64,000 bases of DNA from Bacteroidia bacterium. Its GTDB lineage: Bacteria > Bacteroidota > Bacteroidia > Flavobacteriales > Flavobacteriaceae. Shown here piece by piece: positions 38,397 to 46,880 of this stretch. The notes under the pieces were generated by a model. That model was given only the letters and a program-made list of their open reading frames with translations, was not told the DNA's origin and searched no databases. The position numbers and the translations under genes were made by a program. Each line of letters starts with the position of its first letter. Position 1 is the first letter of the stretch. The DNA lies in assembly GCA_030428705.1 (NCBI GenBank), contig JAUIDI010000009.1, positions 85,758-149,757 on the forward strand, in the 5' to 3' direction.

Positions 38397-39293
38397 TCAA
38401 TTCCTCGGATGGTATTTATGCATCACTTCGGTCAGATGTGTACGGTCGACATGCATATATACTTCGGTAGTGGTAATACTTTCGTGACCTAACATTTGTT
38501 GAATGGCCCGAAGGTCAGCACCATTTTCCAATAAATGTGTGGCGAAAGAGTGTCGAAAGGTGTGTGGACTAATGGTCTTCTTCAATCCGATTGTCTTGGC
38601 CAGTTCTTTGATAATGGTAAAAATCATGGCCCGGGTCAAATTTTTGCCCCTTCGATTCAAGAAAAGAATATCTTCAAAGCCTTTCTGAACCTTTTGGTGG
38701 ACCCTAATTTCTTTTCTATAGATATCGATATACTTTTTGTTGATCGAACTAATAGGAACGAACCGCTGTTTGTCGCCTTTGCCGGTTACCTTTATGAAAT
38801 CCTCCTCAAAATAAAGATCGGAGATTCGTAGACCGGTCAATTCGGATACCCGTAGTCCACAGCCATAAAGGGTTTCCAGAATAGCCCGGTTGCGCTCGCC
38901 TTCGGGTTTTGAAAGGTCGATGGCACCGATTAGTTCGTTGATCTCGGTTTCCGACAAGGTATCCGGTAGTTTGCGTCCGATCTTTGGCGAATCGATAAGA
39001 TCCATGGGGTTGTCCTCACGGTAATCCTCAAAAACAAGATAGTTGAAAAAGCTCTTGAGACCAGAAATAATGCGTGCCTGGGACCTTGGATTCAAAGTTT
39101 TGGCTACCTCATAGATGAATTTTTGGGCAATCTCCTTCGATAGGTTGACGGGGTTTTCGACGATTTCATTATCCTCTAAAAAAAGAACGAGCTTTTCAAT
39201 ATCCAATATATAGTTTGTAATGGAGTTTTGCGATAGACCACGCTCGATCTTGAGGTAATGCCGATAATCCGCTATTGCCTTGGTCCAGTTCAT
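38397..39293 (-). CDS. xerD: Tyrosine recombinase XerD-like
   Basis: A 298-residue tyrosine recombinase, usually resolving chromosome dimers at dif. N-terminal SAM-like core-binding domain (1-85) and catalytic domain (~105-298) with the full catalytic set Arg148, His244, Arg247, His270 and nucleophile Tyr279 (SPHTFRHSFATH, LGHESITTTEVYMHV). The length and lack of adjacent phage genes point to the housekeeping XerD rather than an integrase. Usually next to aroQ in flavobacteria (recalled, not verified); here four beta-barrel genes intervene. Confidence 0.92.
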   Translation of the reverse strand: MNWTKAIADYRHYLKIERGLSQNSITNYILDIEKLVLFLEDNEIVENPVNLSKEIAQKFIYEVAKTLNPRSQARIISGLKSFFNYLVFEDYREDNPMDLIDSPKIGRKLPDTLSETEINELIGAIDLSKPEGERNRAILETLYGCGLRVSELTGLRISDLYFEEDFIKVTGKGDKQRFVPISSINKKYIDIYRKEIRVHQKVQKGFEDILFLNRRGKNLTRAMIFTIIKELAKTIGLKKTISPHTFRHSFATHLLENGADLRAIQQMLGHESITTTEVYMHVDRTHLTEVMHKYHPRN

Positions 39294-39523
39294 AATGTAA
39301 ATATACAGTGCAATGCCTTTTCTAAAAAGATAGGATATACACCGATGGGTTTTTAGCAGGTCGCGATAATTGTATCCGTCGTCGAAACAGGAATAACGAG
39401 AATTCGCTCCTCAATTTTTAACAGCATATATTACTATCTGTAAATCAATAAGTTATAAATATGGCACCGTATTTGTAATTGGCCTGATGAAATTAATTAT
39501 ATCACTTTAAACACTACACTATT

Positions 39524-40135
39524 ATGAAAAAATTATTCTTTACCACCTTAGTAAGTTTATTGACTTTTGCGATCGGTCAGGCCCAAGAACCTGTTGGATT
39601 TGGAGTGACCGCCGGACTCCTAAATACGAATGCCGACATGAAAATATCGTTGTTCGGTTTTGATATTGCCAATATCGATGCCGCCAATAAAACGGGTTTC
39701 TACGCGGGTGTTTTAGGCGACATTTCGGTTTCCGAAAGATTTCACGTTCAACCTGAATTGACCTATGGCAAGGCAGGCGACCTTTCATTTTTTTATCTAC
39801 CGATAATGGCCAAATACTACGTGGCTGATAAATTTCACCTACAGGCCGGCCCTCAGTTCAGCTATTCTTCGAATATTGCCGATTTTAAGGCGTTATTGAA
39901 CGACACTAGGGATGCCATCTTGGCCGTTGATGGCCCTGATATCGGAAATGTGGATGACTTGGTCAAAACGACCGCCGTCGAATTCGGGGTAGGTGCTGGT
40001 TACGATATCACTGATAATATTATGGTTCAGGGTAGATACGCCTTTTCTTTGACCGATAGGTATTCAGGTCCTTTAGGTAGTGCGCTGGATCTTAAGAACG
40101 TGACCATTAATGTCGGGATAGCCTATAAATTCTAG
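39524..40135 (+). CDS. Outer-membrane beta-barrel (porin family) protein 1
   Basis: A 203-residue protein with signal peptide ending near IGQAQ (residue ~20). The rest is an eight-strand type barrel of the OMP_b-brl family: GFGVTAGLLNTNADM, FYAGVLGDISVSERFHVQPELTYG, LPIMAKYYVADKFHLQAGPQF, and a final NVTINVGIAYKF with a C-terminal aromatic residue. It is first of four tandem barrel genes between xerD and aroQ and the most divergent of the first three. Function unknown. Confidence 0.82.
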   Translation: MKKLFFTTLVSLLTFAIGQAQEPVGFGVTAGLLNTNADMKISLFGFDIANIDAANKTGFYAGVLGDISVSERFHVQPELTYGKAGDLSFFYLPIMAKYYVADKFHLQAGPQFSYSSNIADFKALLNDTRDAILAVDGPDIGNVDDLVKTTAVEFGVGAGYDITDNIMVQGRYAFSLTDRYSGPLGSALDLKNVTINVGIAYKF

Positions 40136-40207
40136 TTTGTTTGGGGTTTTAGTTCGGATTATTATGTATTTTAGTTTGTTATCGAAACAAACCTAAACAC
40201 TACTGAT

Positions 40208-40774
40208 ATGAAAAATAAACTTTACTCCATTCTTATTCTTGTACTTTCTTTTACTGCAATTGGTGTTGCCCAAGATTTTGTTCGGTTTGGGGCGAAGGCC
40301 GGCTTTAATGCAGCTAAGCTGGGCGGTGATGCCATTTATAGCTATGATATAAAACCCGGTTTCCATTTGGGAGCGGCTTTAGAAATACCAGTTACTAAAG
40401 CATTCTATGTGCAGCCCGAAGCATTGATTTCATTGCAAGGTAGCGGCGGATATTTTCAAGATGATCTGAACCTTTGGTATTTTAACGTACCGGTAATGGT
40501 CAAATTTAACGTTTTCGATGAGATTTATATCGAGGCCGGTCCGCAATTGGGTCTAATGCTGTCGGATAATCTTGAAGGCAATAGCTTTGCGGGTACACCT
40601 GGGATAGACCAAGAATCGAACGGTATCGATATTGGATTGGGAGTTGGTGCAGGTTATAGACTTGACGATAATCTCTATTTTCAGCTTAGGTTCAATGCGG
40701 GTATTGTCAATGCGATCAAAGATATAAGTTCAAAGAACCGGGTCTTTCAGATATCTGCTATATACTTCCTTTGA
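40208..40774 (+). CDS. Outer-membrane beta-barrel (porin family) protein 2
   Basis: A 188-residue barrel with signal peptide 1-21 (IGVAQ). Strand features: FVRFGAKAGFNAAKLGG, FHLGAALEIPVTKAFYVQPE, LWYFNVPVMVKFNVFDEIYIEAGPQLG and YRLDDNLYFQLRFNAGIVN. The last part is nearly the same as in protein 3 (YRLDDNIYFQLRFNTGFIK), so 2 and 3 are a recent tandem duplicate pair. It is followed by a strong terminator, so it ends one transcription unit. Confidence 0.82.
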   Translation: MKNKLYSILILVLSFTAIGVAQDFVRFGAKAGFNAAKLGGDAIYSYDIKPGFHLGAALEIPVTKAFYVQPEALISLQGSGGYFQDDLNLWYFNVPVMVKFNVFDEIYIEAGPQLGLMLSDNLEGNSFAGTPGIDQESNGIDIGLGVGAGYRLDDNLYFQLRFNAGIVNAIKDISSKNRVFQISAIYFL

Positions 40775-40797
40775 GAGGCTACCTTGTTAATATTTAC

Positions 40798-40832
40798 AAA
40801 GAGCGGAAGATTATCTTCCGCTCTTTGCTTTT
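40798..40832 (+). terminator. Rho-independent terminator
   Basis: A perfect 13-bp stem (AAAGAGCGGAAGA / TCTTCCGCTCTTT) with a 3-nt loop, followed by GCTTTT. It lies 24 nt after the stop of beta-barrel gene 2 and separates it from beta-barrel gene 3. Confidence 0.9.
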
Positions 40833-40886
40833 ATTTTGTTTTTGAGCGTCATAGCTGGTTTCCTTTGAACGATTAATTTCAAATTA

Positions 40887-40919
40887 TTGGCAGTTGAGTA
40901 ACTGGTCTTTGTATCTTTG
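40887..40919 (+). promoter_or_regulatory. Bacteroidota-type promoter for beta-barrel gene 3
   Basis: TTG at 40887-40889, a 22-nt spacer, and TATCTTTG at 40912-40919, which fits the TTG/N17-23/TAnnTTTG consensus exactly. The ATG follows 42 nt downstream, and a terminator lies just upstream, so the unit starts here. Confidence 0.65.
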
Positions 40920-40961
40920 TGTGAGAAACCTTCTTCGTAATTAATCTAATATCTTGAACTG

Positions 40962-41540
40962 ATGTACAGAGCATTTTTTCCCTTTGTTTTTTCCTTGACT
41001 TTGGCGACTTCATTCTTGAACGCACAGACCGTTATTAAAGGTACGTCCTTGGTCGGTAGTGGTTCGGGAGAAATTTTGTTAGGTGCCAAGGCAGGCCTTG
41101 TAGTCTCTGATTTAAGGGGAGACGGCATAGTCGATAATACGCCGCATATAGGTTTTCAAGTAGGTGGTATAGCAGAGATTCCGATAACTGAAGATATTTA
41201 TCTGGATCCTGAGCTTTTGCTCACACTTCAAGGAACACGGGGCATCGGAGATAACCTGAACCTTTTTTATGTAAACATACCCGTAATGGGTAAGTACCAT
41301 ATTACTGAAGAAATCGCTGTTGAACTGGGACCGCAACTAGGGGTTTTGTTGGGGGGAAATTACGATGATTTTAATATAGATGCGAAAACAATCGATGTTG
41401 GATTGGGCATCGGTGGCGGATATCGTCTAGATGATAATATTTACTTTCAACTTCGCTTTAATACAGGATTTATCAAAGTATTCGATAATTTGGATACTTA
41501 TAATATTGCAGCGCAGATAGGAGCTTCCTATTTTTTCTAA
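40962..41540 (+). CDS. Outer-membrane beta-barrel (porin family) protein 3
   Basis: A 192-residue barrel with signal peptide 1-20 (ATSFLNAQ). It shares the layout and many segments with protein 2: ILLGAKAGLVVSDLRGD, IGFQVGGIAEIPITEDIYLDPELLLT, LNLFYVNIPVMGKYHITEE and GGGYRLDDNIYFQLRFNTG. It ends IGASYFF (aromatic C-terminus). It has its own promoter and is independent of gene 2. Ligand unknown. Confidence 0.82.
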   Translation: MYRAFFPFVFSLTLATSFLNAQTVIKGTSLVGSGSGEILLGAKAGLVVSDLRGDGIVDNTPHIGFQVGGIAEIPITEDIYLDPELLLTLQGTRGIGDNLNLFYVNIPVMGKYHITEEIAVELGPQLGVLLGGNYDDFNIDAKTIDVGLGIGGGYRLDDNIYFQLRFNTGFIKVFDNLDTYNIAAQIGASYFF

Positions 41541-41731
41541 ACTTTTGAAAATGACAAGTCGGCCTAAATGAATCATAAACCATTTTTCCATGGTTTATAA
41601 TGAAATGTTTGCGCTGCAAAAAGCACATATTCAGCTTTCCACAACTTTTTTTGACCCTTTTGCAACAAAAATAAGGGATTTTTTGACGAAGGATTTAGTT
41701 TCGTTGGTATCAAACTAAAATCCAACCCAAA

Positions 41732-42247
41732 ATGCGTCAAAAAATATTGATTCTAATTTTCGCTTTCATTGTCACCGGAATTTGTGCACAAGAAGGATTC
41801 AAAATCGGTGCGCACGGTGGAATTCCAATTGGGGAGTTCAATGATAGGGTAGGCCTTGTAATAGGCGCCGATTTAGGCTATATGTGGGCTCCCAATAAGA
41901 TATTCGACCTTGGGATAAAAGCAGGGGTCGTGCACGGATTCGGTGAACAATTCAAAGACGAGGTTATTTCCACTAAATCACCCAGTATACAATTTGCACC
42001 CGTGGCCGCCTCGGTGCGTATCTGGCCTTCGCGTTCATTTTCGTTCGGCGGAGATATCGGTCAGGCAATTGGTCTCAATAATGGTAATGACGGAGGATTG
42101 TACTATCGACCCCAAATCGGTTTTCAGATGGGCGCCCAATCAGAGCTGAACTTTTCGTATAGTGTAATACAAGTAGACAATGAAACATGGTCGACCGTGA
42201 CCATGGGTTTTGTATATACCTTTCTGTCAGCACGACACTTTAGATAG
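41732..42247 (+). CDS. Outer-membrane beta-barrel protein 4
   Basis: A 171-residue exported barrel with signal peptide ending ICAQ (residue ~19). Segments such as GFKIGAHGGIPIGEFNDRVG, LGIKAGVVHGFGEQF and RSFSFGGDIGQAIGLNNG show alternating beta pattern. It lacks the clear C-terminal aromatic residue (ends SARHFR; Phe is second last), and is more distant from barrels 1-3. It might be an OmpW/OmpX-like small barrel. Ends 144 nt before aroQ. Confidence 0.75.
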   Translation: MRQKILILIFAFIVTGICAQEGFKIGAHGGIPIGEFNDRVGLVIGADLGYMWAPNKIFDLGIKAGVVHGFGEQFKDEVISTKSPSIQFAPVAASVRIWPSRSFSFGGDIGQAIGLNNGNDGGLYYRPQIGFQMGAQSELNFSYSVIQVDNETWSTVTMGFVYTFLSARHFR

Positions 42248-42356
42248 TTTTTGATTTTCAAACGACCCACAGAAGGCCTGGTTTTATTATCTAAAAAAAT
42301 ACTACTTGCCCTAACGAACAAAAACCATGTTTGAAATTGGTGGTGAAATTCGTTCG

Positions 42357-42387
42357 TTGTTCAATGAACAACTATTCGCTACATTTA
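42357..42387 (+). promoter_or_regulatory. Candidate aroQ promoter overlapping a palindrome
   Basis: TTG at 42357-42359, a 20-nt spacer and TACATTTA at 42380-42387 (one base off TAnnTTTG) lie just before the aroQ ATG at 42392. The TTG begins the perfect palindrome TTGTTCAATGAACAA (42357-42371), which could be an operator blocking this promoter. Confidence 0.5.
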
Positions 42388-42391
42388 CACC

Positions 42392-42817
42392 ATGAAACTG
42401 ATCATTATCAATGGGCCCAATCTCAACCTACTTGGAAAACGGGAACCCGAAGTTTATGGCAACCAGACATTTGAGGATTATTTCTCAAAGCTACAGTTTA
42501 GGTTCAAGGATATCCAATTGGAATATTACCAATCGAACATTGAAGGCGAGATTATCGATAAGATTCAAGAAGTGGGATTTTCATATGATGGTATCGTACT
42601 CAATGCTGCTTCCTATACACATACCTCGGTGGGTATCGGCGATGCCGTAAAGGCCGTGGAGACTCCGGTGGTCGAAGTACACATTTCGAACACGCACAAG
42701 CGCGAAGATTTTCGCCATGTCTCTTATATTTCTTCCGGTGCCAAAGGTGTGATTCTCGGTTTCGGACTTCAAAGCTATGACTTGGCGATACGGAGTTTTT
42801 TGGGAAGCGGTGCGTAA
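42392..42817 (+). CDS. aroQ: Type II 3-dehydroquinate dehydratase
   Basis: A 141-residue enzyme of the shikimate pathway, converting 3-dehydroquinate to 3-dehydroshikimate. Hallmarks: IINGPNLNLLGKREPEVYG with the lid Arg/Tyr, the IVLNAASYTHTSVGIGDA active-site segment, and VEVHISNTHKREDFRHVSYI. Type II enzymes are dodecamers of about this length. It has a candidate promoter with palindrome upstream and is convergent with the DUF3817 gene 5 nt away. Confidence 0.95.
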   Translation: MKLIIINGPNLNLLGKREPEVYGNQTFEDYFSKLQFRFKDIQLEYYQSNIEGEIIDKIQEVGFSYDGIVLNAASYTHTSVGIGDAVKAVETPVVEVHISNTHKREDFRHVSYISSGAKGVILGFGLQSYDLAIRSFLGSGA

Positions 42818-42822
42818 TTCGA

Positions 42823-43107
42823 TCAGTCGCTTAACGGTTTCAGATACTTTTTATCCATGTAAAAGGTGCCAAAGGGTAGCAACGACGCAATAATCAAAAC
42901 GGCCAACCTTTTGATATTCCATTTCTTTTCTATCCAAAAGACTATGGCCAAAATAATATAGGCAATAAACAGAAATCCATGCGCATAGCCGACATATTTA
43001 TTAGGTTCGGGAATTTCGGCAAGATACTTCAAGGGCATACTCACCGCGAAAAGAGCGAGATAAGAAATTCCTTCAAGCACAGCTGTAATTCTGAAAGATG
43101 TTAGCAT
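42823..43107 (-). CDS. DUF3817 family small membrane protein
   Basis: A 94-residue membrane protein with three helices (ISYLALFAVSMPLKYLA, GYAHGFLFIAYIILAIVFWI, LAVLIIASLLPFGTFYMDKKY). The opening FRITAVLEGISYLALF and the HGFLF segment match DUF3817 (YdzA-like), whose function is unknown. It lies between aroQ (convergent) and lpdA (upstream, 55 nt), and may be co-transcribed with lpdA. Confidence 0.85.
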   Translation of the reverse strand: MLTSFRITAVLEGISYLALFAVSMPLKYLAEIPEPNKYVGYAHGFLFIAYIILAIVFWIEKKWNIKRLAVLIIASLLPFGTFYMDKKYLKPLSD

Positions 43108-43162
43108 ATTTTTTATGGTACGGTCGAATACCGATTAGGTCTCGACCACGTTCGACCTGATT

Positions 43163-44554
43163 TTATAGGTGGATAACTTCATCGTAGGCCGCGGCCACCG
43201 CCTCCATGACCGCTTCGCTCATGGTAGGGTGGGGATGTACGGCCTTAAGGACCTCGTGCCCCGTTGTTTCCAATTTTCGAGCAACGACCGCTTCGGCTAT
43301 CATATCGGTAACCCCGGCACCGATCATATGGCAGCCCAACCACTCACCGTATTTGGCATCGAAGATTACTTTTACGAAACCGTCCGCATTGCCTGATGCC
43401 TTCGCCTTGCCACTTGCAGAAAACGGAAACTTGCCAACTTTGATATCGAAGCCTTTTTCCTTGGCCTGTTTTTCGGTAAGTCCGACCGAGGCAATTTCGG
43501 GCATACAATAGGTACATCCGGGAATGTTGCCGTAATCAAGCGCCTCTACATGCATTCCAGCGATTTTTTCGACACAAAGAATACCTTCGGCAGAGGCTAC
43601 ATGGGCCAAGGCCTGACCGGGAGTAACATCGCCAATGGCATAATAGCCCGGAATATTGGTCTGATAGAAATCGTTCACCAATATTTTGTCCCTATCGGTG
43701 GCAATGCCGACATCTTCAAGCCCTATGTTCTCGATATTCGATTTAATGCCCACGGCAGAAAGAACAATATCGGCTTCCAATATTTCCTCGCCTTTTGAGG
43801 TTTTGACCGTGGCTTTTACACCATCACCTGAGGTGTCTACCTTGGTAACCTCGGAAGAAGTCATAATTTTGACACCCGCTTTTTTAAAGCTGCGTTCCAA
43901 TTGTTTCGAAACATCTTCATCTTCAACAGGGACTATATTAGGAAGATATTCGACCACCGTTACCTCGGTACCCATTGAATTGTAGAAATAGGCAAATTCG
44001 ATACCGATCGCACCACTGCCCACAACCACCATTTTCTTGGGTTGTTTGTCCAATGACATAGCTTCGCGGTATCCGATTATCTTTTTACCGTCTTGGGGCA
44101 AACTTGGTAATTCCCGGCTTCGAGCACCAGTAGCAATGATTATGTGGTCGGCACTATATTCGGTTTCTTTTCCATCTTCGTCTTTGACCGATAGTTTCTT
44201 TCCTGGTTTTAGGGTTCCAAATCCGTTGATGACTTCGATTTTGTTCTTTTTCATCAGAAATTGTACGCCCTTGCTCATACCGTCGGCAACACCTCGGCTT
44301 CTTTTGATCACGGCCCCGAAATCTTTGTCGATACCATCCGCTTTTAGGCCATAATCACCTGCATGTTGTAGGTATTCGAATACTTGGGCCGATTTGAGCA
44401 ACGCTTTGGTAGGTATACACCCCCAGTTCAAACAGACTCCACCGAGGTTTTCCTTCTCGACGATCGCCGTCTTAAAACCCAATTGTGAGGCCCTTATCGC
44501 GGTAACATACCCCCCTGGGCCACTGCCCAAAACAATAACATCAAATTTGCTCAT
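43163..44554 (-). CDS. lpdA: Dihydrolipoyl dehydrogenase
   Basis: A 463-residue E3 subunit of 2-oxo acid dehydrogenase complexes and the glycine cleavage system; reoxidises dihydrolipoamide with NAD. FAD motif VLGSGPGGYVTA at the N-terminus, redox-active disulfide Cys41/Cys46 in GGVCLNWGCIPTK, NAD motif VVGSGAIGIEFA, and the C-terminal catalytic His-Glu pair in HPHPTMSEAV (His442, Glu447). No E1/E2 genes are nearby. A small hairpin at 44638-44662 lies upstream and may affect expression. Confidence 0.95.
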   Translation of the reverse strand: MSKFDVIVLGSGPGGYVTAIRASQLGFKTAIVEKENLGGVCLNWGCIPTKALLKSAQVFEYLQHAGDYGLKADGIDKDFGAVIKRSRGVADGMSKGVQFLMKKNKIEVINGFGTLKPGKKLSVKDEDGKETEYSADHIIIATGARSRELPSLPQDGKKIIGYREAMSLDKQPKKMVVVGSGAIGIEFAYFYNSMGTEVTVVEYLPNIVPVEDEDVSKQLERSFKKAGVKIMTSSEVTKVDTSGDGVKATVKTSKGEEILEADIVLSAVGIKSNIENIGLEDVGIATDRDKILVNDFYQTNIPGYYAIGDVTPGQALAHVASAEGILCVEKIAGMHVEALDYGNIPGCTYCMPEIASVGLTEKQAKEKGFDIKVGKFPFSASGKAKASGNADGFVKVIFDAKYGEWLGCHMIGAGVTDMIAEAVVARKLETTGHEVLKAVHPHPTMSEAVMEAVAAAYDEVIHL

Positions 44555-44828
44555 AACGCTAGTTTTTCAATTTTACTCGATAATCGAGATTTATATGCTC
44601 CGACGCCGGCGCGAAATCTAAAATAGGTTCCCTTTCAATGCCTCGTAGGCCTACCCCGAGGCAGTTTACTTCCGACGTATAACCGAGGAAGTGCAAAAGT
44701 ACGGAAATCAAATTCCAATTAGCAAATTCCAAAATTCAAAAAGTGGAAACAGACAGCCCTTATTATTAAGGACTTTTTAAAATTCTTTCTATAAGGATTT
44801 AAAAATTGCCGGAAATAGGATTTTCGGG

Positions 44829-45359
44829 TTAACGATTCCCAAATTTTTTGGCATTGAACACGCCCGAGCGACCTTTTGGAATTGACAATGAATCGAAAGC
44901 AGGGCCCTTTATCATTTTCCCTATAAAAATAATCTGGCCCACGTGCCCCGCGTAATGTGCCAATTGGCGGGTCAGCGCATCGATAATGGTGTGGTCTTCG
45001 TTCCTGATTTTGACCAGTGTGTCAAAATTGTCATCGTTTATTTCGTCAAGGGCTTTAAAGAGGCACCCCCATCCCTTATCCCAAGCGGCCAACATTTCTT
45101 CCTTCGTCTTGTACGGATTTTCGAATTCGGTATCGCGGTGCCGCCATGACTTTTCTCCATCCTCCGTTAGAAAATTTGTAAAGCGACTCAACATATTGCC
45201 TACGATATGCTTTACGATTATGGCTATGCTATTGTCCGTTTCCGAGTATTTCCAATGAATATCCTCCTCATTGAGTTGGACAAAAGTCTTTTCACCGTAC
45301 GCTTTGTATTTCAGCAATTCAGAACGGATACTTTTGAGATAGTTTTCTGAGTGGGTCAT
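44829..45359 (-). CDS. DinB-like DUF1572 family protein
   Basis: A 176-residue four-helix-bundle protein of the DinB superfamily (DUF1572): KSIRSELLKYKAYGEKTFVQ, IAIIVKHIVGNMLSRF (first metal-site His), and RQLAHYAGHVGQIIFIGKMI, which carries the two further His residues of the typical three-His metal site. Members may be thiol transferases or metal-dependent hydrolases. The last part, FDSLSIPKGRS, is a common tail of the family. No operon partner is evident. Confidence 0.85.
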   Translation of the reverse strand: MTHSENYLKSIRSELLKYKAYGEKTFVQLNEEDIHWKYSETDNSIAIIVKHIVGNMLSRFTNFLTEDGEKSWRHRDTEFENPYKTKEEMLAAWDKGWGCLFKALDEINDDNFDTLVKIRNEDHTIIDALTRQLAHYAGHVGQIIFIGKMIKGPAFDSLSIPKGRSGVFNAKKFGNR

Positions 45360-45455
45360 GGTAAAAAATAATCAATTTATTTCAAGACGGTACTTATAAG
45401 AGGGATTGGAACAATCCAATGATAGTTACTTGTTTTGATTTAAGAATTTGGTATT

Positions 45456-45962
45456 TTATTCCGAAGGAACAAATTGTAGCGCGGCACCATTGATGCAATG
45501 TCTTTTTCCAGTCGTTTGTCGAGGTCCGTCATCAAAGACATGGCCCAAGTGGCCGCCACAAACGGCGCAATGCTCTTCGGTACGCTTATATCCGATTTTG
45601 TAATCTACATCATAGCCGATATTCCCCAATATTTCCCGGTCAAAACTAGGCCATCCGGTACCTGAATCGAACTTGTGCTCACTTTTGAAAAGTTCGGTGC
45701 CGCAACCCGCACATACATATACACCTTTGGCCTTATTGTCAAGGAGTTCACTGCTTCCAGGATTTTCGGTACCCGCCTTTCTTAGAATGTAAAACTGCAT
45801 ATCGGTCAACTCTTGCTTCCATTCAGCTTCCGTTTTGTTTACCTTAAAAGTTTCATTTTCCGAAGTCTTGGCGGCTACGGTCGATTTTTTCTCTTGTGAA
45901 AGGCCGTTGCAACTCGTCAAGACCAGTGCTAATGTTGCCCATAGAATTTTATTTATACCCAT
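45456..45962 (-). CDS. msrB: Peptide-methionine (R)-S-oxide reductase, lipoprotein form
   Basis: Repairs methionine-R-sulfoxide in proteins. Start ATG 45962 (MGINKILWATLALVLTSC) gives a signal peptide with lipobox LTSC (Cys18), so the enzyme acts in the periplasm; the longer upstream reading is unlike a signal peptide. The MsrB domain (~52-165) has both zinc CxxC motifs (VCAGCGTELF and AVCGGHLGH) and catalytic Cys in GKRHCINGAAL. 168 residues. Separated by a terminator from the collagen-like gene upstream. Confidence 0.93.
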   Translation of the reverse strand: MGINKILWATLALVLTSCNGLSQEKKSTVAAKTSENETFKVNKTEAEWKQELTDMQFYILRKAGTENPGSSELLDNKAKGVYVCAGCGTELFKSEHKFDSGTGWPSFDREILGNIGYDVDYKIGYKRTEEHCAVCGGHLGHVFDDGPRQTTGKRHCINGAALQFVPSE

Positions 45963-46068
45963 CTTAATAATTTTACATGGTTTGTCGTAAATAGAAATTG
46001 TTCCTTTCAAAATTAAGATGTACCGATTAGAGTTTAAAACGTATTAAGAATTATCCTTGGAAATAAGA

Positions 46069-46103
46069 AAGCCCCCTAGAATTATTTATTCTAGGGGCTT
46101 TTG
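46069..46103 (-). terminator. Rho-independent terminator
   Basis: A 13-bp stem AAGCCCCCTAGAAT / ATTCTAGGGGCTT with one bulged C and a 5-nt loop, with T tracts on both strands. It lies directly after the collagen-like lipoprotein gene (minus) and upstream of msrB. Confidence 0.85.
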
Positions 46104-46120
46104 CCTTTTATATGGAAAGT

Positions 46121-46690
46121 TTAGTTCAAGCTAATTTTTTGAACATCGTTTTCCTTAATGTTCAGCATGCCCATTATACCTTCGATGTTCGACTTGTCCA
46201 TTTTTGAACTGGCCAGGGTTTCGGCCGGTACCACGGCAATACGAAAAATTTGATTATCGGTATCGCCCGGTTGTAAAGTGTCCAAATCAAAGTCGGATTC
46301 TAGAAAAATACTAACGTCGAAAAAAGTATGGTCGTAATTGTACTGCAACAGGCCTTGATCCAATATCCGGGTCTGGGGCAATAGCCTCCATATATCAACG
46401 GGGTCGCCATTGCCGTCTTCGGTTTGGTCCCATAGGATATAGACCAATACGATATCGGTTTCGAACACTTCGATGTTTTGTGGAAATTCAAAGAAAATCG
46501 AGTAATCGTTGTCCAATGTAAAATCACCTTCAATGTCCATGACTTTGCTCAATTCGGCATCAAGGCCATCCAGACCGTCCCTTCCATCCAAACCGTCAAG
46601 TCCATCAAACCCTGGAGGTCCCGGGGGGCCTTCACATGCAACAAAAAATAAAGTGATAAAAGCTCCGAGTACTAATGTGATTTTTTTCAT
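46121..46690 (-). CDS. Collagen-like lipoprotein
   Basis: A 189-residue lipoprotein: signal peptide with lipobox FVAC (Cys19), then eight Gly-X-Y triplets directly behind it (GPP GPP GFD GLD GLD GRD GLD GLD), then a beta-rich globular domain of ~140 residues (IEGDFTLDNDYSIFFEF onward). Gly-X-Y tracts form trimers in bacterial collagens; such a short one may only support a stalk or trimer contact. Function unknown. A perfect -7 element (TACCTTTG, minus strand at 46716-46723) lies upstream. Confidence 0.85.
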   Translation of the reverse strand: MKKITLVLGAFITLFFVACEGPPGPPGFDGLDGLDGRDGLDGLDAELSKVMDIEGDFTLDNDYSIFFEFPQNIEVFETDIVLVYILWDQTEDGNGDPVDIWRLLPQTRILDQGLLQYNYDHTFFDVSIFLESDFDLDTLQPGDTDNQIFRIAVVPAETLASSKMDKSNIEGIMGMLNIKENDVQKISLN

Positions 46691-46715
46691 AATTCTAAAG
46701 TTTAAATAATTGAAA

Positions 46716-46723
46716 CAAAGGTA
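46716..46723 (-). promoter_or_regulatory. Putative -7 element of the collagen-like lipoprotein gene
   Basis: On the minus strand this reads TACCTTTG, an exact TAnnTTTG match 25 nt before the ATG at 46690. No TTG is found at 17-23 nt spacing. Confidence 0.4.
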
Positions 46724-46823
46724 TTGTTAGTGTCTTGGTTTAGATTCGTTCAAAAAGCGTTCCAAAAACGATCGGATAGCGAAAACGTTATAGTTTGTCG
46801 ATGTTCGGATTATCGTAGCGCTA

Positions 46824-46857
46824 TTGATTTTTGTTTGATATTATTTCCCTATTTTTA
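46824..46857 (+). promoter_or_regulatory. Candidate promoter of the glgE operon
   Basis: TTG at 46824-46826, a 23-nt spacer and TATTTTTA at 46850-46857 (last base A instead of G). A second TTG at 46831 gives a 16-nt spacer. The glgE ATG follows 23 nt after the -7 box. Confidence 0.45.
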
Positions 46858-46880
46858 ACAGAACCATCAAACCAAAAACT

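Noticed and set aside
38397..39293. Integrase of a mobile element between NADH dehydrogenase and the beta-barrels
   Set aside because: Full XerD length and motifs, with no attachment-site repeats, tRNA or phage genes nearby; a housekeeping recombinase is more likely.
41574..41597. Hairpin after beta-barrel gene 3 (ATAAACCAT / ATGGTTTAT)
   Set aside because: 9-bp AT-rich stem without a following T tract; not good enough to call a terminator.
44638..44662. Hairpin TGCCTCG / CGAGGCA upstream of lpdA as a riboswitch or terminator
   Set aside because: Only a 7-bp stem, no T tract, and no match to a riboswitch I know; mentioned only in the lpdA entry.
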